This document shows positions 1 to 6,415 of a DNA stretch of 8,506 nt, one piece after another. Each line of letters begins with the position of its first letter. The first letter of the stretch is position 1. A program made the position numbers and the translations under genes. Location: NCBI GenBank assembly GCA_007124395.1, contig SLFF01000250.1, positions 1 through 8,506 on the forward strand, read 5' to 3'. Source of the stretch: Thermomicrobiaceae bacterium. GTDB lineage: Bacteria > Chloroflexota > Chloroflexia > Thermomicrobiales > Thermomicrobiaceae. The notes beneath the pieces were generated by a model. The model did not search any database. It was not told where the DNA came from and worked only from the letters and a program-made list of their open reading frames with translations.

Positions 1-945
1 AACATTCTTCTGGTGGGACCAACCGGTAGCGGCAAGACGCTGCTGGCGCAGACGATGGCGAAACTGCTCGATGTGCCCTTCTCGATTGCTGATGCAACGG
101 CGTTGACCGAGGCTGGTTACGTCGGGGAGGATGTCGAGAACATCCTGCTCCGCCTGATCCAGTCGGCCGGGGACGTCCAGCGAGCCCAGCACGGGATCAT
201 CTACATCGATGAGATCGACAAGATCGCCCGGAAGAGCGACAACCCGTCGATCACCCGTGATGTTTCGGGTGAGGGTGTCCAGCAGGCGCTGCTGAAGATC
301 ATCGAGGGTACTGTGGCCAACGTCCCGCCCCAGAGCGGTCGAAAGCATCCGCATCAGGAGTACATTCAGATCGACACCAGCAACATCCTGTTTATCTGCG
401 GTGGTGCGTTTGAAGGGCTCGAGGAAGTTGTCCGCAAACGTGTGGGCAAGAACAACACCTTCGGGTTCAACGCTCATTTCGCCGTGGATGAAGAAGACGG
501 TGAGGATGATGATCGTGTACTGAAGCACGTCAATCATGATGACTTGCTGGAGTATGGACTGATTCCTGAATTCGTCGGCCGGTTGCCTGCGGTGGTCTCT
601 CTGGATCATCTGACCCACGACGATCTGATGCGCATTCTTGTCGAGCCGCGTAACGCAGTTGTCCGGCAGTACAAGAAAATCTTGCAACTCGACGATGTCG
701 AGCTGGTCTTCACCGATGATGCGCTGGAAGCGACCGCGAGCCAGGCTGAGAAGTGGAAGACTGGCGCGCGTGGACTTCGCACCGCGATTGAGGACGCATT
801 GCTCGACGTGATGTACGAGATTCCTTCACTCGAAGGTGTCCAGAAGTGCATCATCGATGCGGACGTGATCAATCGCCGTCGTCAGCCGTTGCTGGTTTCG
901 GCCAATGACGAAGAATTGCCCCGGAACTATCAGGAATCTGCCTGA
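1..945 (+). CDS. clpX: ATP-dependent Clp protease ATP-binding subunit ClpX (5' partial)
   Basis: ClpX is the hexameric AAA+ unfoldase that threads tagged proteins into ClpP in the cytoplasm. The frame is open from base 1, so the gene begins upstream; 314 residues are visible. About 105 are missing, which would hold the N-terminal zinc-binding domain. In visible numbering: Walker A GPTGSGKT (6-13), pore loop GYVG (39-42), Walker B IIYIDEID (66-73), the SITRDVSGEGVQQ segment (83-95), the RKH pore loop (114-116), arginine finger in EFVGR (R194), and sensor-2 GAR (255-257). These identify ClpX rather than HslU or ClpA. The ClpP-docking loop reads T-F-G-F where the family usually has [ILV]-G-F, and is followed by an acidic stretch DEEDGEDDD (163-171). 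The C terminus is intact at a TGA. A hairpin follows 29 bases later. The internal GTG at 13 is not a start: it lies just before the P-loop. Confidence 0.97.
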   Translation, partial: NILLVGPTGSGKTLLAQTMAKLLDVPFSIADATALTEAGYVGEDVENILLRLIQSAGDVQRAQHGIIYIDEIDKIARKSDNPSITRDVSGEGVQQALLKIIEGTVANVPPQSGRKHPHQEYIQIDTSNILFICGGAFEGLEEVVRKRVGKNNTFGFNAHFAVDEEDGEDDDRVLKHVNHDDLLEYGLIPEFVGRLPAVVSLDHLTHDDLMRILVEPRNAVVRQYKKILQLDDVELVFTDDALEATASQAEKWKTGARGLRTAIEDALLDVMYEIPSLEGVQKCIIDADVINRRRQPLLVSANDEELPRNYQESA

Positions 946-973
946 TTCAACTCCGGAATAATAAGAACCGGCT

Positions 974-1006
974 AACGCGCGTGGAAATCTGGTCCACGCG
1001 CGTTTC
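974..1006 (+). terminator. Probable intrinsic terminator after clpX
   Basis: A perfect 12-bp inverted repeat (974-985 AACGCGCGTGGA pairing with 993-1004) encloses a 7-nt loop. The stem is GC-rich and is followed by only a short T run (TTTCT). It starts 29 nt after the clpX stop. The hairpin is strong, but the weak T tract leaves its efficiency uncertain. Confidence 0.75.
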
Positions 1007-1307
1007 TGTGCTGGTCGGATTGGTCGATCTGACGCACAGAGTGAAGTGGAGCGCCCGTTTGCACCAGCGCAGGGGGACGTCTGGTGGCGGGCTACTCCAC
1101 GTCAGGGGGTGAGGGGTCGAGCTCGCTAGCTGAGCCAGTGTTGCCCCGTGAACTTGCCGTGGCCACGTCTTGATCATGGAACACCGTGCTGATCCGGATT
1201 GTGAGAGGCGGGGTGCATGCTGTTTCTGATCACGGTACGATGACACCGCAACGATGTCGTTTGCGTTCAAAGGCGAGTGAGAATTTACAGGGCAGGGGGC
1301 CGAGGCC
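1007..1307 (+). other. Gene-free leader region upstream of the amidohydrolase operon, with nested inverted repeats
   Basis: No credible gene lies here; the minus-strand open frame that crosses it has a low-complexity composition and overlaps the next gene. What can be seen is foldable sequence. GTGGAG (1046-1051) pairs with CTCCAC (1095-1100), CCCG (1054-1057) with CGGG (1088-1091), and CACCAG (1062-1067) with CTGGTG (1081-1086). These three helices are co-axial and nested. A second hairpin could form from GGGG (1113-1116)/CCCC (1144-1147) and GCTC (1121-1124)/GAGC (1132-1135). A weak -10-like TACGAT lies at 1236-1241 without a good -35. If the operon promoter is downstream of 1147 the repeats are not in its leader. 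I recognise no known riboswitch class. Confidence 0.35.
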
Positions 1308-2687
1308 GTGGCAGGAAAGATAGTGATCAAGGGCGGACTGGTGGCAACAGAGTCCGATCTGTTTCGCGCCGATGTCGTCATCGAGAACGAGCGCGTGGTT
1401 GCGCTGACGTCCGACGCATCGGATGTTGATGCTGACGAGGTGATCGACGCAAACGATCATCTGGTTGTCCCCGGTGGGATCGATGCGCATACGCATTTCA
1501 CTGAGCCTGACCCGAAAGAGATCGAAGGGTTCTACTGCGGCAGCATGGGCGCGGTGGCCGGTGGGATCACCACGGTCGTCGAGATGCCGCAGGCGACGCC
1601 GAACTCGAGCGAAGCGGAACACATCGTCGAGAAGATCAGACTGGGTGAGGAGAGATCGCTGGTCGATTTCGCCCTCTGGGGTGCCGCGATCAACCAGGAT
1701 CTGGAGTCGATCGAAGAGATGATCGATGCGGGCATCGTCGCGGTAAAAGCGTTCATGGCCAGTTCCGATCCCAAGTTCCAACGAATCACCGACGCCAGTA
1801 TGTACGATGTCTTCGCACTCCTCGCTGATACGGACATCCCGTTCGGGATCCATGCTGAGAACAATGATTTGCTTCAGGATGGCATCCAGACGTTGCAGGA
1901 ACTCGGGGAGAATGACCCACTGGCGCATGCGGACTCCAGGCCCCCGATTGTCGAAGCCGAAGCGATCAACCGGGTTGTCTTCTTTGCCGAGGAGACTGGC
2001 GGCCGGGCCTACATCTGTCACACCAGTACGATCAGTGGTCTGGAGATCGTAAGGAACGCCAAGGAACGGGGGGTCCGCATTGAAGCGGAAACCTGCCCGC
2101 AGTATCTTGCACTGGATACCGATGATCTGGTTCGACTCGGTCCATATGGTCGATGCGCACCGGCTATCCGCGATCGCGAAGAGGTCGAAGGGCTCTGGAC
2201 CTATCTCCAGGATGGAACGATGGACACGATCGCCTCAGACCATTGCGGATACACCATCGAGGAGAAAGAACCGGGCAAGGAGAACATCTGGAACGCGCCG
2301 CTCGGGCTCTCCGGCATTCAGACGATGCTGCCGGCGATGCTCGATGAGTTCCTGAACAAGCGTGACCTCGATCCATCGGATTTCGTCCGGATGACGAGCA
2401 CCAACCCGGCCAAGATCTTCGGATCCTATCCGCGGAAGGGAACGCTTCGCCCGGGTTCAGACGCGGATATTGCGATCTACGACCTGAATGCACCGTGGAC
2501 GGTGCGAGGCACCGACATGCTCCACAAGAACAAGTGGACACCATTCGAAGGCAAGCAGATCAACGTCCGGGTAGTGCGCACCATGGTGCGGGGCACGACG
2601 ATGTATGAGTTCAATGGCGAGCACGTTGTCCGTGGTGAAGCCGGTCATGGCCGGTTCATCAATCGCGAGTATGGGGAAGGAGCCTAG
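1308..2687 (+). CDS. Cyclic amidohydrolase, allantoinase/dihydropyrimidinase family
   Basis: A 459-residue cytoplasmic metal-dependent hydrolase of the family that opens cyclic amide rings (allantoin, dihydropyrimidines, hydantoins). The length is normal for the family. The visible binuclear metal site is complete: H61 and H63 in DAHTHF, K147 in VKAFM (the lysine that is carbamylated), H182 in IHAEN, H238 in ICHTS and D311 in SDHCGY. Segments such as ETCPQYL (261-267) and GRCAPAIRDRE (281-291) resemble AllB allantoinase, whereas SDHC is more like dihydropyrimidinase and hydantoinase, so the substrate cannot be fixed from sequence. The GTG start is chosen because AGGGGG (1294-1299) lies 8 nt upstream and the protein begins directly with the family's KIVIKGG strand. 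It is followed after 3 nt by a second amidohydrolase, so the two form an operon. No allantoate amidohydrolase or other purine catabolic gene is in view, so I assign no symbol. Confidence 0.9.
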   Translation: MAGKIVIKGGLVATESDLFRADVVIENERVVALTSDASDVDADEVIDANDHLVVPGGIDAHTHFTEPDPKEIEGFYCGSMGAVAGGITTVVEMPQATPNSSEAEHIVEKIRLGEERSLVDFALWGAAINQDLESIEEMIDAGIVAVKAFMASSDPKFQRITDASMYDVFALLADTDIPFGIHAENNDLLQDGIQTLQELGENDPLAHADSRPPIVEAEAINRVVFFAEETGGRAYICHTSTISGLEIVRNAKERGVRIEAETCPQYLALDTDDLVRLGPYGRCAPAIRDREEVEGLWTYLQDGTMDTIASDHCGYTIEEKEPGKENIWNAPLGLSGIQTMLPAMLDEFLNKRDLDPSDFVRMTSTNPAKIFGSYPRKGTLRPGSDADIAIYDLNAPWTVRGTDMLHKNKWTPFEGKQINVRVVRTMVRGTTMYEFNGEHVVRGEAGHGRFINREYGEGA

Positions 2688-2690
2688 AGC

Positions 2691-4286
2691 GTGACGTTCA
2701 CACTCAAGAACGGGATGATCTACGACGGAACGGGAGCCTCGCCAGTCCAGGGGAATGTCGTCATCGAGGGGGACAGGATTGTTGCGGTAGGCCCCGACGC
2801 TTCAGCGTCCGGCACGGTGATCGACGTTGAGGGACGAGCGGTCGCTCCTGGATTCATCGACATGCACAGCCACTGTGATCTGGTGAACATGTCCGATCCG
2901 CAGCTGGCTCCGAAGCTCATGCAGGGCGTTACCCTGGAGTTGCTGGGGCAGGATGGGCTCTCAGAGGCGCCGATCAAGGAGTCCGATGTCCCACTCTGGC
3001 GGCGACATCTCTCGGGCCTGAATGGTGACCCGGAGCTGCCCTGGGACTGGCGCACTTTTGGCGAATACCTCGATCGTTGTGAAGGCGCAGCCACTAACGT
3101 TGCCGCGATGGTTGGCCACGGCACGGTTCGTCTGCATGCGATGGGGATGGACAATCGGGCGCCGACTGACAAAGAACTCGAGCGGATGGGTCAGCTGGTG
3201 AATGAGTCGATTCGCCAGGGAGCTATCGGTTTCTCTACCGGACTGATCTATTCACCGTGTGTCTACAGCGACACCGAGGAGATGATCAGTATCGGGGAGA
3301 TCGTAGCCAGTCACGGCTCGTTCATGGTGTATCACATGCGTTATGAGGGCGAGGAAATTCTCAAGGGGATGGAAGAAGTCTTCCGGATCGCCCGGGAGAG
3401 CGGCGCTGCCTGCCACATCTCGCACTTCAAAGCTCGTGGCAAGCTGGCGTTCGGACTGTCCGAGGATATGATCGGCGCGGTAGAGCAGGCTCGCGGGCAG
3501 GGGCTGGACATAACTGCAGATCAGTATCCGTATACAGCAGGTAGCACGATGCTGGCTGCGCTGTTGCCCCCGTGGGCCCACGCAGAGGGGATCGATCAGC
3601 TCAATCACTGGCTGCGCGATTCTCGTGTCAAGGACGCGATGCGCCGGGACATGATGGAAGGCCGCGAGGACTGGGAATCGAACGTCATCGCCACCGGGTA
3701 CGACAACATCCGGATCTCCGGTGTCAAGACTGAAGAGAATGCCTGGTGCGTGGGCAAGTCACTGGAAGAGATCGCCGAACAGTGGGGAATCGAGCCATTC
3801 GAGGCGACGATCCGCCTGCTGCTGGATGAAGACCACGAAGTTTCGATGATTCTCTTCGCCATGGATGAGGACGATGTCCGGAATCTGATCGTTCAGCCAT
3901 GGCTGATGCACTGCTCTGACGGGCTGATGGGTGGAACACCGCATCCTCGCACCTATGGCACCTTCCCCCGTGTGTTGGGGCATTATTCCCGCGATGAAGG
4001 TCTGATGCCGCTGGAATCCGCGGTTCACAAGATGACCGGCCTCTCCGCCTGGAGACTGGGGCTGCCGGATCGTGGCGTTCTGAAGGCTGGCAACTTCGCT
4101 GATGTGACGGTCTTCGATCCGAACACGGTCATCGATCGGGCTACCTACGACAATCCGACGGTGCATCCAGACGGGATCGAGCAGGTGATCGTCAACGGGG
4201 TGCATGCGGTGCGCGATGGGAAGGCAACCGGGGAATTTGCCGGCCGTGTCCTTCGTCGTCAGGATCGGGCGCCAGGAACGCGTTAG
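2691..4286 (+). CDS. N-acyl-D-amino-acid deacylase (D-aminoacylase) family amidohydrolase
   Basis: A 531-residue amidohydrolase-superfamily enzyme. Characterised members hydrolyse N-acyl-D-amino acids to a carboxylate and a free D-amino acid. It has the small beta-sandwich start (LKNGMIYDGTG), the metal pair H59/H61 in DMHSHCD, H215 in YHMRYEG, the CHISHFKARG segment with H242 and H245, and the catalytic Asp D410 in CSDGLMGG, followed by the family's PHPRTYGTFPRVL block (417-429) and a C-terminal sandwich (RGVLKAGNFADVTVFD). In the characterised Alcaligenes enzyme a cysteine in a GNCG-type turn binds the tight zinc; here the equivalent turn is GQDG (86-89), so Asp88 replaces Cys. The GTG start lies 3 nt after the upstream stop and 8 nt after GGGGAAGGAG (2673-2682), so the two genes are co-transcribed and probably translationally linked. 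A dihydroorotase-like or other acyl or carbamoyl substrate cannot be excluded. Confidence 0.88.
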   Translation: MTFTLKNGMIYDGTGASPVQGNVVIEGDRIVAVGPDASASGTVIDVEGRAVAPGFIDMHSHCDLVNMSDPQLAPKLMQGVTLELLGQDGLSEAPIKESDVPLWRRHLSGLNGDPELPWDWRTFGEYLDRCEGAATNVAAMVGHGTVRLHAMGMDNRAPTDKELERMGQLVNESIRQGAIGFSTGLIYSPCVYSDTEEMISIGEIVASHGSFMVYHMRYEGEEILKGMEEVFRIARESGAACHISHFKARGKLAFGLSEDMIGAVEQARGQGLDITADQYPYTAGSTMLAALLPPWAHAEGIDQLNHWLRDSRVKDAMRRDMMEGREDWESNVIATGYDNIRISGVKTEENAWCVGKSLEEIAEQWGIEPFEATIRLLLDEDHEVSMILFAMDEDDVRNLIVQPWLMHCSDGLMGGTPHPRTYGTFPRVLGHYSRDEGLMPLESAVHKMTGLSAWRLGLPDRGVLKAGNFADVTVFDPNTVIDRATYDNPTVHPDGIEQVIVNGVHAVRDGKATGEFAGRVLRRQDRAPGTR

Positions 4287-4317
4287 CTAGCGGATTGTAT
4301 GTGCGTCAAGTAGACAG

Positions 4318-4350
4318 AAGCCCCGACCAGAAATGGTCGGGGCTTTGTTT
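4318..4350 (+). terminator. Rho-independent terminator of the amidohydrolase operon
   Basis: A perfect 12-bp stem AAGCCCCGACCA (4318-4329) / TGGTCGGGGCTT (4334-4345) is capped by a GAAA tetraloop and followed by TGTTTCGTTTC. It starts 32 nt after the operon stop. A 7-bp repeat CTAGCGG (4287-4293) / CCGCTAG (4366-4372) flanks it and could form an outer stem, possibly by chance. The next gene converges on it from the minus strand. On that strand the hairpin lacks a T run, so it is mainly a + strand terminator. A second weak hairpin, GGCGAC (4377-4382) / GTCGCC (4389-4394), lies nearer the convergent gene. Confidence 0.92.
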
Positions 4351-4430
4351 CGTTTCGGGGCGGGACCGCTAGTCAGGGCGACACGGAGGTCGCCGGTCTA
4401 CCACTCGATCCCGTTCGGCGAATCGAGGCT

Positions 4431-5120
4431 CTAGTCCCGGCTCATTCCGGTGACCAGAAGGACCCAGTAGATCAGCTGCATGAATGCGGCCAGGAATCCA
4501 GCAATGTAGGTCAGCGCCGCAGCGTTGAGCACTTGCTGATTCTGACTCTGCTCTTCCTGGTTCATGATCATACCGTTGCTGGTGAGCATCGCCATCGCAC
4601 GGCTACTGGCGTTGAACTCGACTGGCAGTGTGACCAGCGCGAACAGCGTACCAGCTGCGAAGAACAGAACGCCCAGCCAGGCGAACGCGGTGATCTGCAG
4701 GAAGATACCGGCGAGGATCATGATCCAGCCAAGGTTCGAACCAAGCGTTGCGGCCGGAACCAGCAACGATCGAACCTGCAGCGGCACGTAACCCTCGGCG
4801 TGCTGGAGTGCGTGTCCAGCCTCATGTGCCGCAATGCCGAGCGCGGCGACTGAATAACCACTGTAGACCGGGGTCGAGAGCCGTAGCGCCCGTGCCCGTG
4901 GATCGTAGTGGTCGGACAGTTCACCTTCGACATGCTCTACCGGCACATCGTGCAGGCCGTTCTCATCGAGGATCTGCCGGGCCGCGTGGGCGCCGGTAAT
5001 TCCTCGCTGGTTCATGACCTTGCTGTACTTGCCAAACGTGTTCTTCACCCGCCACTGTGCAAACAGCATGAGCAGAATTGGCGGAATGATGAACAATAGA
5101 AAAATCGGATCGAAGATCAT
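4431..5120 (-). CDS. Membrane zinc metallopeptidase, YugP family
   Basis: A 229-residue membrane-embedded metallopeptidase of the YugP type (Pfam Zn_peptidase_2 by recognition). Function and substrates are not established for the family. An N-terminal hydrophobic segment (about 4-22) is followed by a cytosolic-type stretch containing the family's NQRGITGAHAARQIL region. The zinc motif HEAGHALQH has H99 and H103 as ligands and E100 as catalytic base. Further hydrophobic segments lie at about 118-141, 143-165 and 198-224. The LPVEFNASSRA segment (165-175) probably supplies the third ligand, E168. Length is typical and the gene looks intact. The ATG start is well supported by GGAGGT (5134-5129 on the minus strand) 8 nt upstream. 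It is divergent from the prenyl synthase gene and convergent with the amidohydrolase operon. I see no partner gene that indicates its target. Confidence 0.93.
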   Translation of the reverse strand: MIFDPIFLLFIIPPILLMLFAQWRVKNTFGKYSKVMNQRGITGAHAARQILDENGLHDVPVEHVEGELSDHYDPRARALRLSTPVYSGYSVAALGIAAHEAGHALQHAEGYVPLQVRSLLVPAATLGSNLGWIMILAGIFLQITAFAWLGVLFFAAGTLFALVTLPVEFNASSRAMAMLTSNGMIMNQEEQSQNQQVLNAAALTYIAGFLAAFMQLIYWVLLVTGMSRD

Positions 5121-5235
5121 CGCAGATTACCTCCGGGTGTCGGTCAGGCCAACTCCACGTCTTACTCGTTGCTTCCGTCCTGAGTGTGTCAGGACGATGG
5201 TGTGCGACCTGGTCTTGCGAGAGACAGATCGACCG

Positions 5236-5290
5236 TTGTCCAGCCGCCCGTCAATCGACTATAAGTCAATACACACACTTGTTATAGTAT
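5236..5290 (+). promoter_or_regulatory. Candidate promoter(s) for the prenyl synthase gene in an AT-rich island
   Basis: The 218-nt divergent gap between the metallopeptidase and prenyl synthase genes contains one markedly AT-rich patch (5251-5290). TTGTCC (5236-5241) and TATAAG (5260-5265) are spaced 18 nt apart and make a plausible -35/-10 pair. A second -10-like TATAGT lies at 5283-5288, and its complement reads TATAAC on the minus strand. ACTATAAGT (5258-5266) and ACTTGTTATAGT (5277-5288) form an imperfect inverted repeat that could be an operator. The direction and exact element in use cannot be decided from sequence. Confidence 0.4.
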
Positions 5291-5291
5291 G

Positions 5292-5309
5292 CCCGAAGGC
5301 GGGTTCGGG
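5292..5309 (+). other. Small hairpin in the leader of the prenyl synthase gene
   Basis: CCCGAA (5292-5297) pairs with TTCGGG (5304-5309) around a 6-nt loop, 29 nt before the GTG start. There is no following T run, so it is not a terminator. It may be incidental or could affect ribosome loading. Confidence 0.3.
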
Positions 5310-5338
5310 TTCAACGTGATTCAGCCATTGGGGGATTT

Positions 5339-6394
5339 GTGAGCGACCATCTCGTCAACGACCTGCTGGGCCAGATCGACCAGCAGATGCGGTCCGTGGT
5401 CGACGCTGCGGAACGCGATGCCGATGGCCTGTTTGGCCCTGACGATCTCCATCTCTACAACGTGGTTCGCTATCACCTTGGCTGGGTCGATGAGCGCTTC
5501 ATCCCGGTACAGTCAGATCCCGGAAAGCGGATTCGCCCGGTATTCTGCATGCTCGCTACCGCGGCAGCGGGCGGAGACCCACGCACCGCCCTGCCTGTTT
5601 CGGCCGGTATTGAGCTTCTGCACAATTTCACGTTGATGCACGATGATATTCAGGATCGCAGTGAACTTCGACGCGGTCGCCCGACGATCTGGCGTCGATG
5701 GGGCGAGGCGCAGGCGATTAACGCTGGTGATGCCACCTTTGCGCTGAGCCAGCTGGCTGTCTTCGAGTCGGCGAAAGCTGGATTGGATTCCCTCACGATC
5801 GCTGATCTGGCGGTGAAGTTCAACTCGATGACGCTGAAGATCGTCGAAGGGCAGGTGCTGGATCTCGGATTCGAGAAGCGGTCCGATGTTCGTCCGGGTG
5901 AATATTTGCAGATGATCTCCGGAAAGACCGCCGCAATCGTCGCTTACGCCAGCTGGGCCGGGGCACGGATTGCCGGGTGTGATGCCTCCTCCGCCAACTG
6001 GTGGAAGGAACTTGGCCGGCTGCTGGGGCTCGGATTTCAGATTCGCGACGATCACCTCGGTATCTGGGGCGATGAAGCTAGCACCGGAAAACAGCCCGGA
6101 GACGATATTCGAGGTCGCAAGCAGTCGATCCCCATCATCCTGTTGCAGCAGGAGCTCAATGATCTGGAGCGTGCCGAGCTCCGGGACATCTACGCGAGAA
6201 ATTCAGTCGATGAGGCCGATGTCTCCCGGGTTACGGCGATGCTCGACCAGTATGAGATCGCCGGGAAGATGCAGGCCATGACCGAGGACTATCACGCACG
6301 CGGGCTGTTGATCCTGGATCAGATTGCCGAGCCTGGTGCCGCTCGAGATGCGATGGCCGGTCTGGCCGAGCAACTGGTGGATCGTTCTCGATAG
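5339..6394 (+). CDS. Polyprenyl (probably geranylgeranyl-range) diphosphate synthase
   Basis: A 351-residue all-alpha trans-prenyltransferase that condenses isopentenyl diphosphate onto an allylic diphosphate in the cytoplasm, feeding quinone, carotenoid or lipid-carrier synthesis. It shows the IPP-binding GKRIRP (62-67), the first Asp-rich motif DDIQD (102-106) followed by RRGRPT (111-116), the GQVLDL helix (171-176), a conserved GKTAA (195-199), and the second Asp region QIRDDHLGIWGD (234-245). In the second motif the usual third Asp is Gly241, a variant common in actinobacterial-type GGPP synthases. F97, five residues before the first Asp, is a bulky residue that in known type I GGPP synthases limits product length, so C15-C20 is more likely than long-chain. 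The GTG start has GGGGGA (5330-5335) only 3 nt upstream, which is short spacing, but no better start is visible. The end is 21 nt from the convergent phosphoesterase stop, with no terminator seen. Confidence 0.93.
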   Translation: MSDHLVNDLLGQIDQQMRSVVDAAERDADGLFGPDDLHLYNVVRYHLGWVDERFIPVQSDPGKRIRPVFCMLATAAAGGDPRTALPVSAGIELLHNFTLMHDDIQDRSELRRGRPTIWRRWGEAQAINAGDATFALSQLAVFESAKAGLDSLTIADLAVKFNSMTLKIVEGQVLDLGFEKRSDVRPGEYLQMISGKTAAIVAYASWAGARIAGCDASSANWWKELGRLLGLGFQIRDDHLGIWGDEASTGKQPGDDIRGRKQSIPIILLQQELNDLERAELRDIYARNSVDEADVSRVTAMLDQYEIAGKMQAMTEDYHARGLLILDQIAEPGAARDAMAGLAEQLVDRSR

Positions 6395-6415
6395 CGCGCT
6401 GCCGGTCCCGCGATG

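Noticed and set aside
1240..1300. A GTTCAAA-like tRNA T-loop at about 1266-1272
   Set aside because: The flanking bases do not form a T stem, and no acceptor or anticodon arm can be built around it.
947..1381. 144-residue open frame on the minus strand across the clpX downstream gap
   Set aside because: It overlaps the well-supported start of the cyclic amidohydrolase, covers the clpX terminator hairpin, and its Ser/Thr/Pro/Arg-rich translation has no recognisable fold or motif.
1230..2021. 263-residue minus-strand open frame opposite the cyclic amidohydrolase
   Set aside because: It is an antisense shadow of a gene with a complete metal site; the translation shows no motifs.
4366..4394. 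Separate terminator for the minus-strand metallopeptidase gene
   Set aside because: Only a 6-bp stem (4377-4382/4389-4394) is present, without a T run in the minus direction; too weak to list as its own feature.
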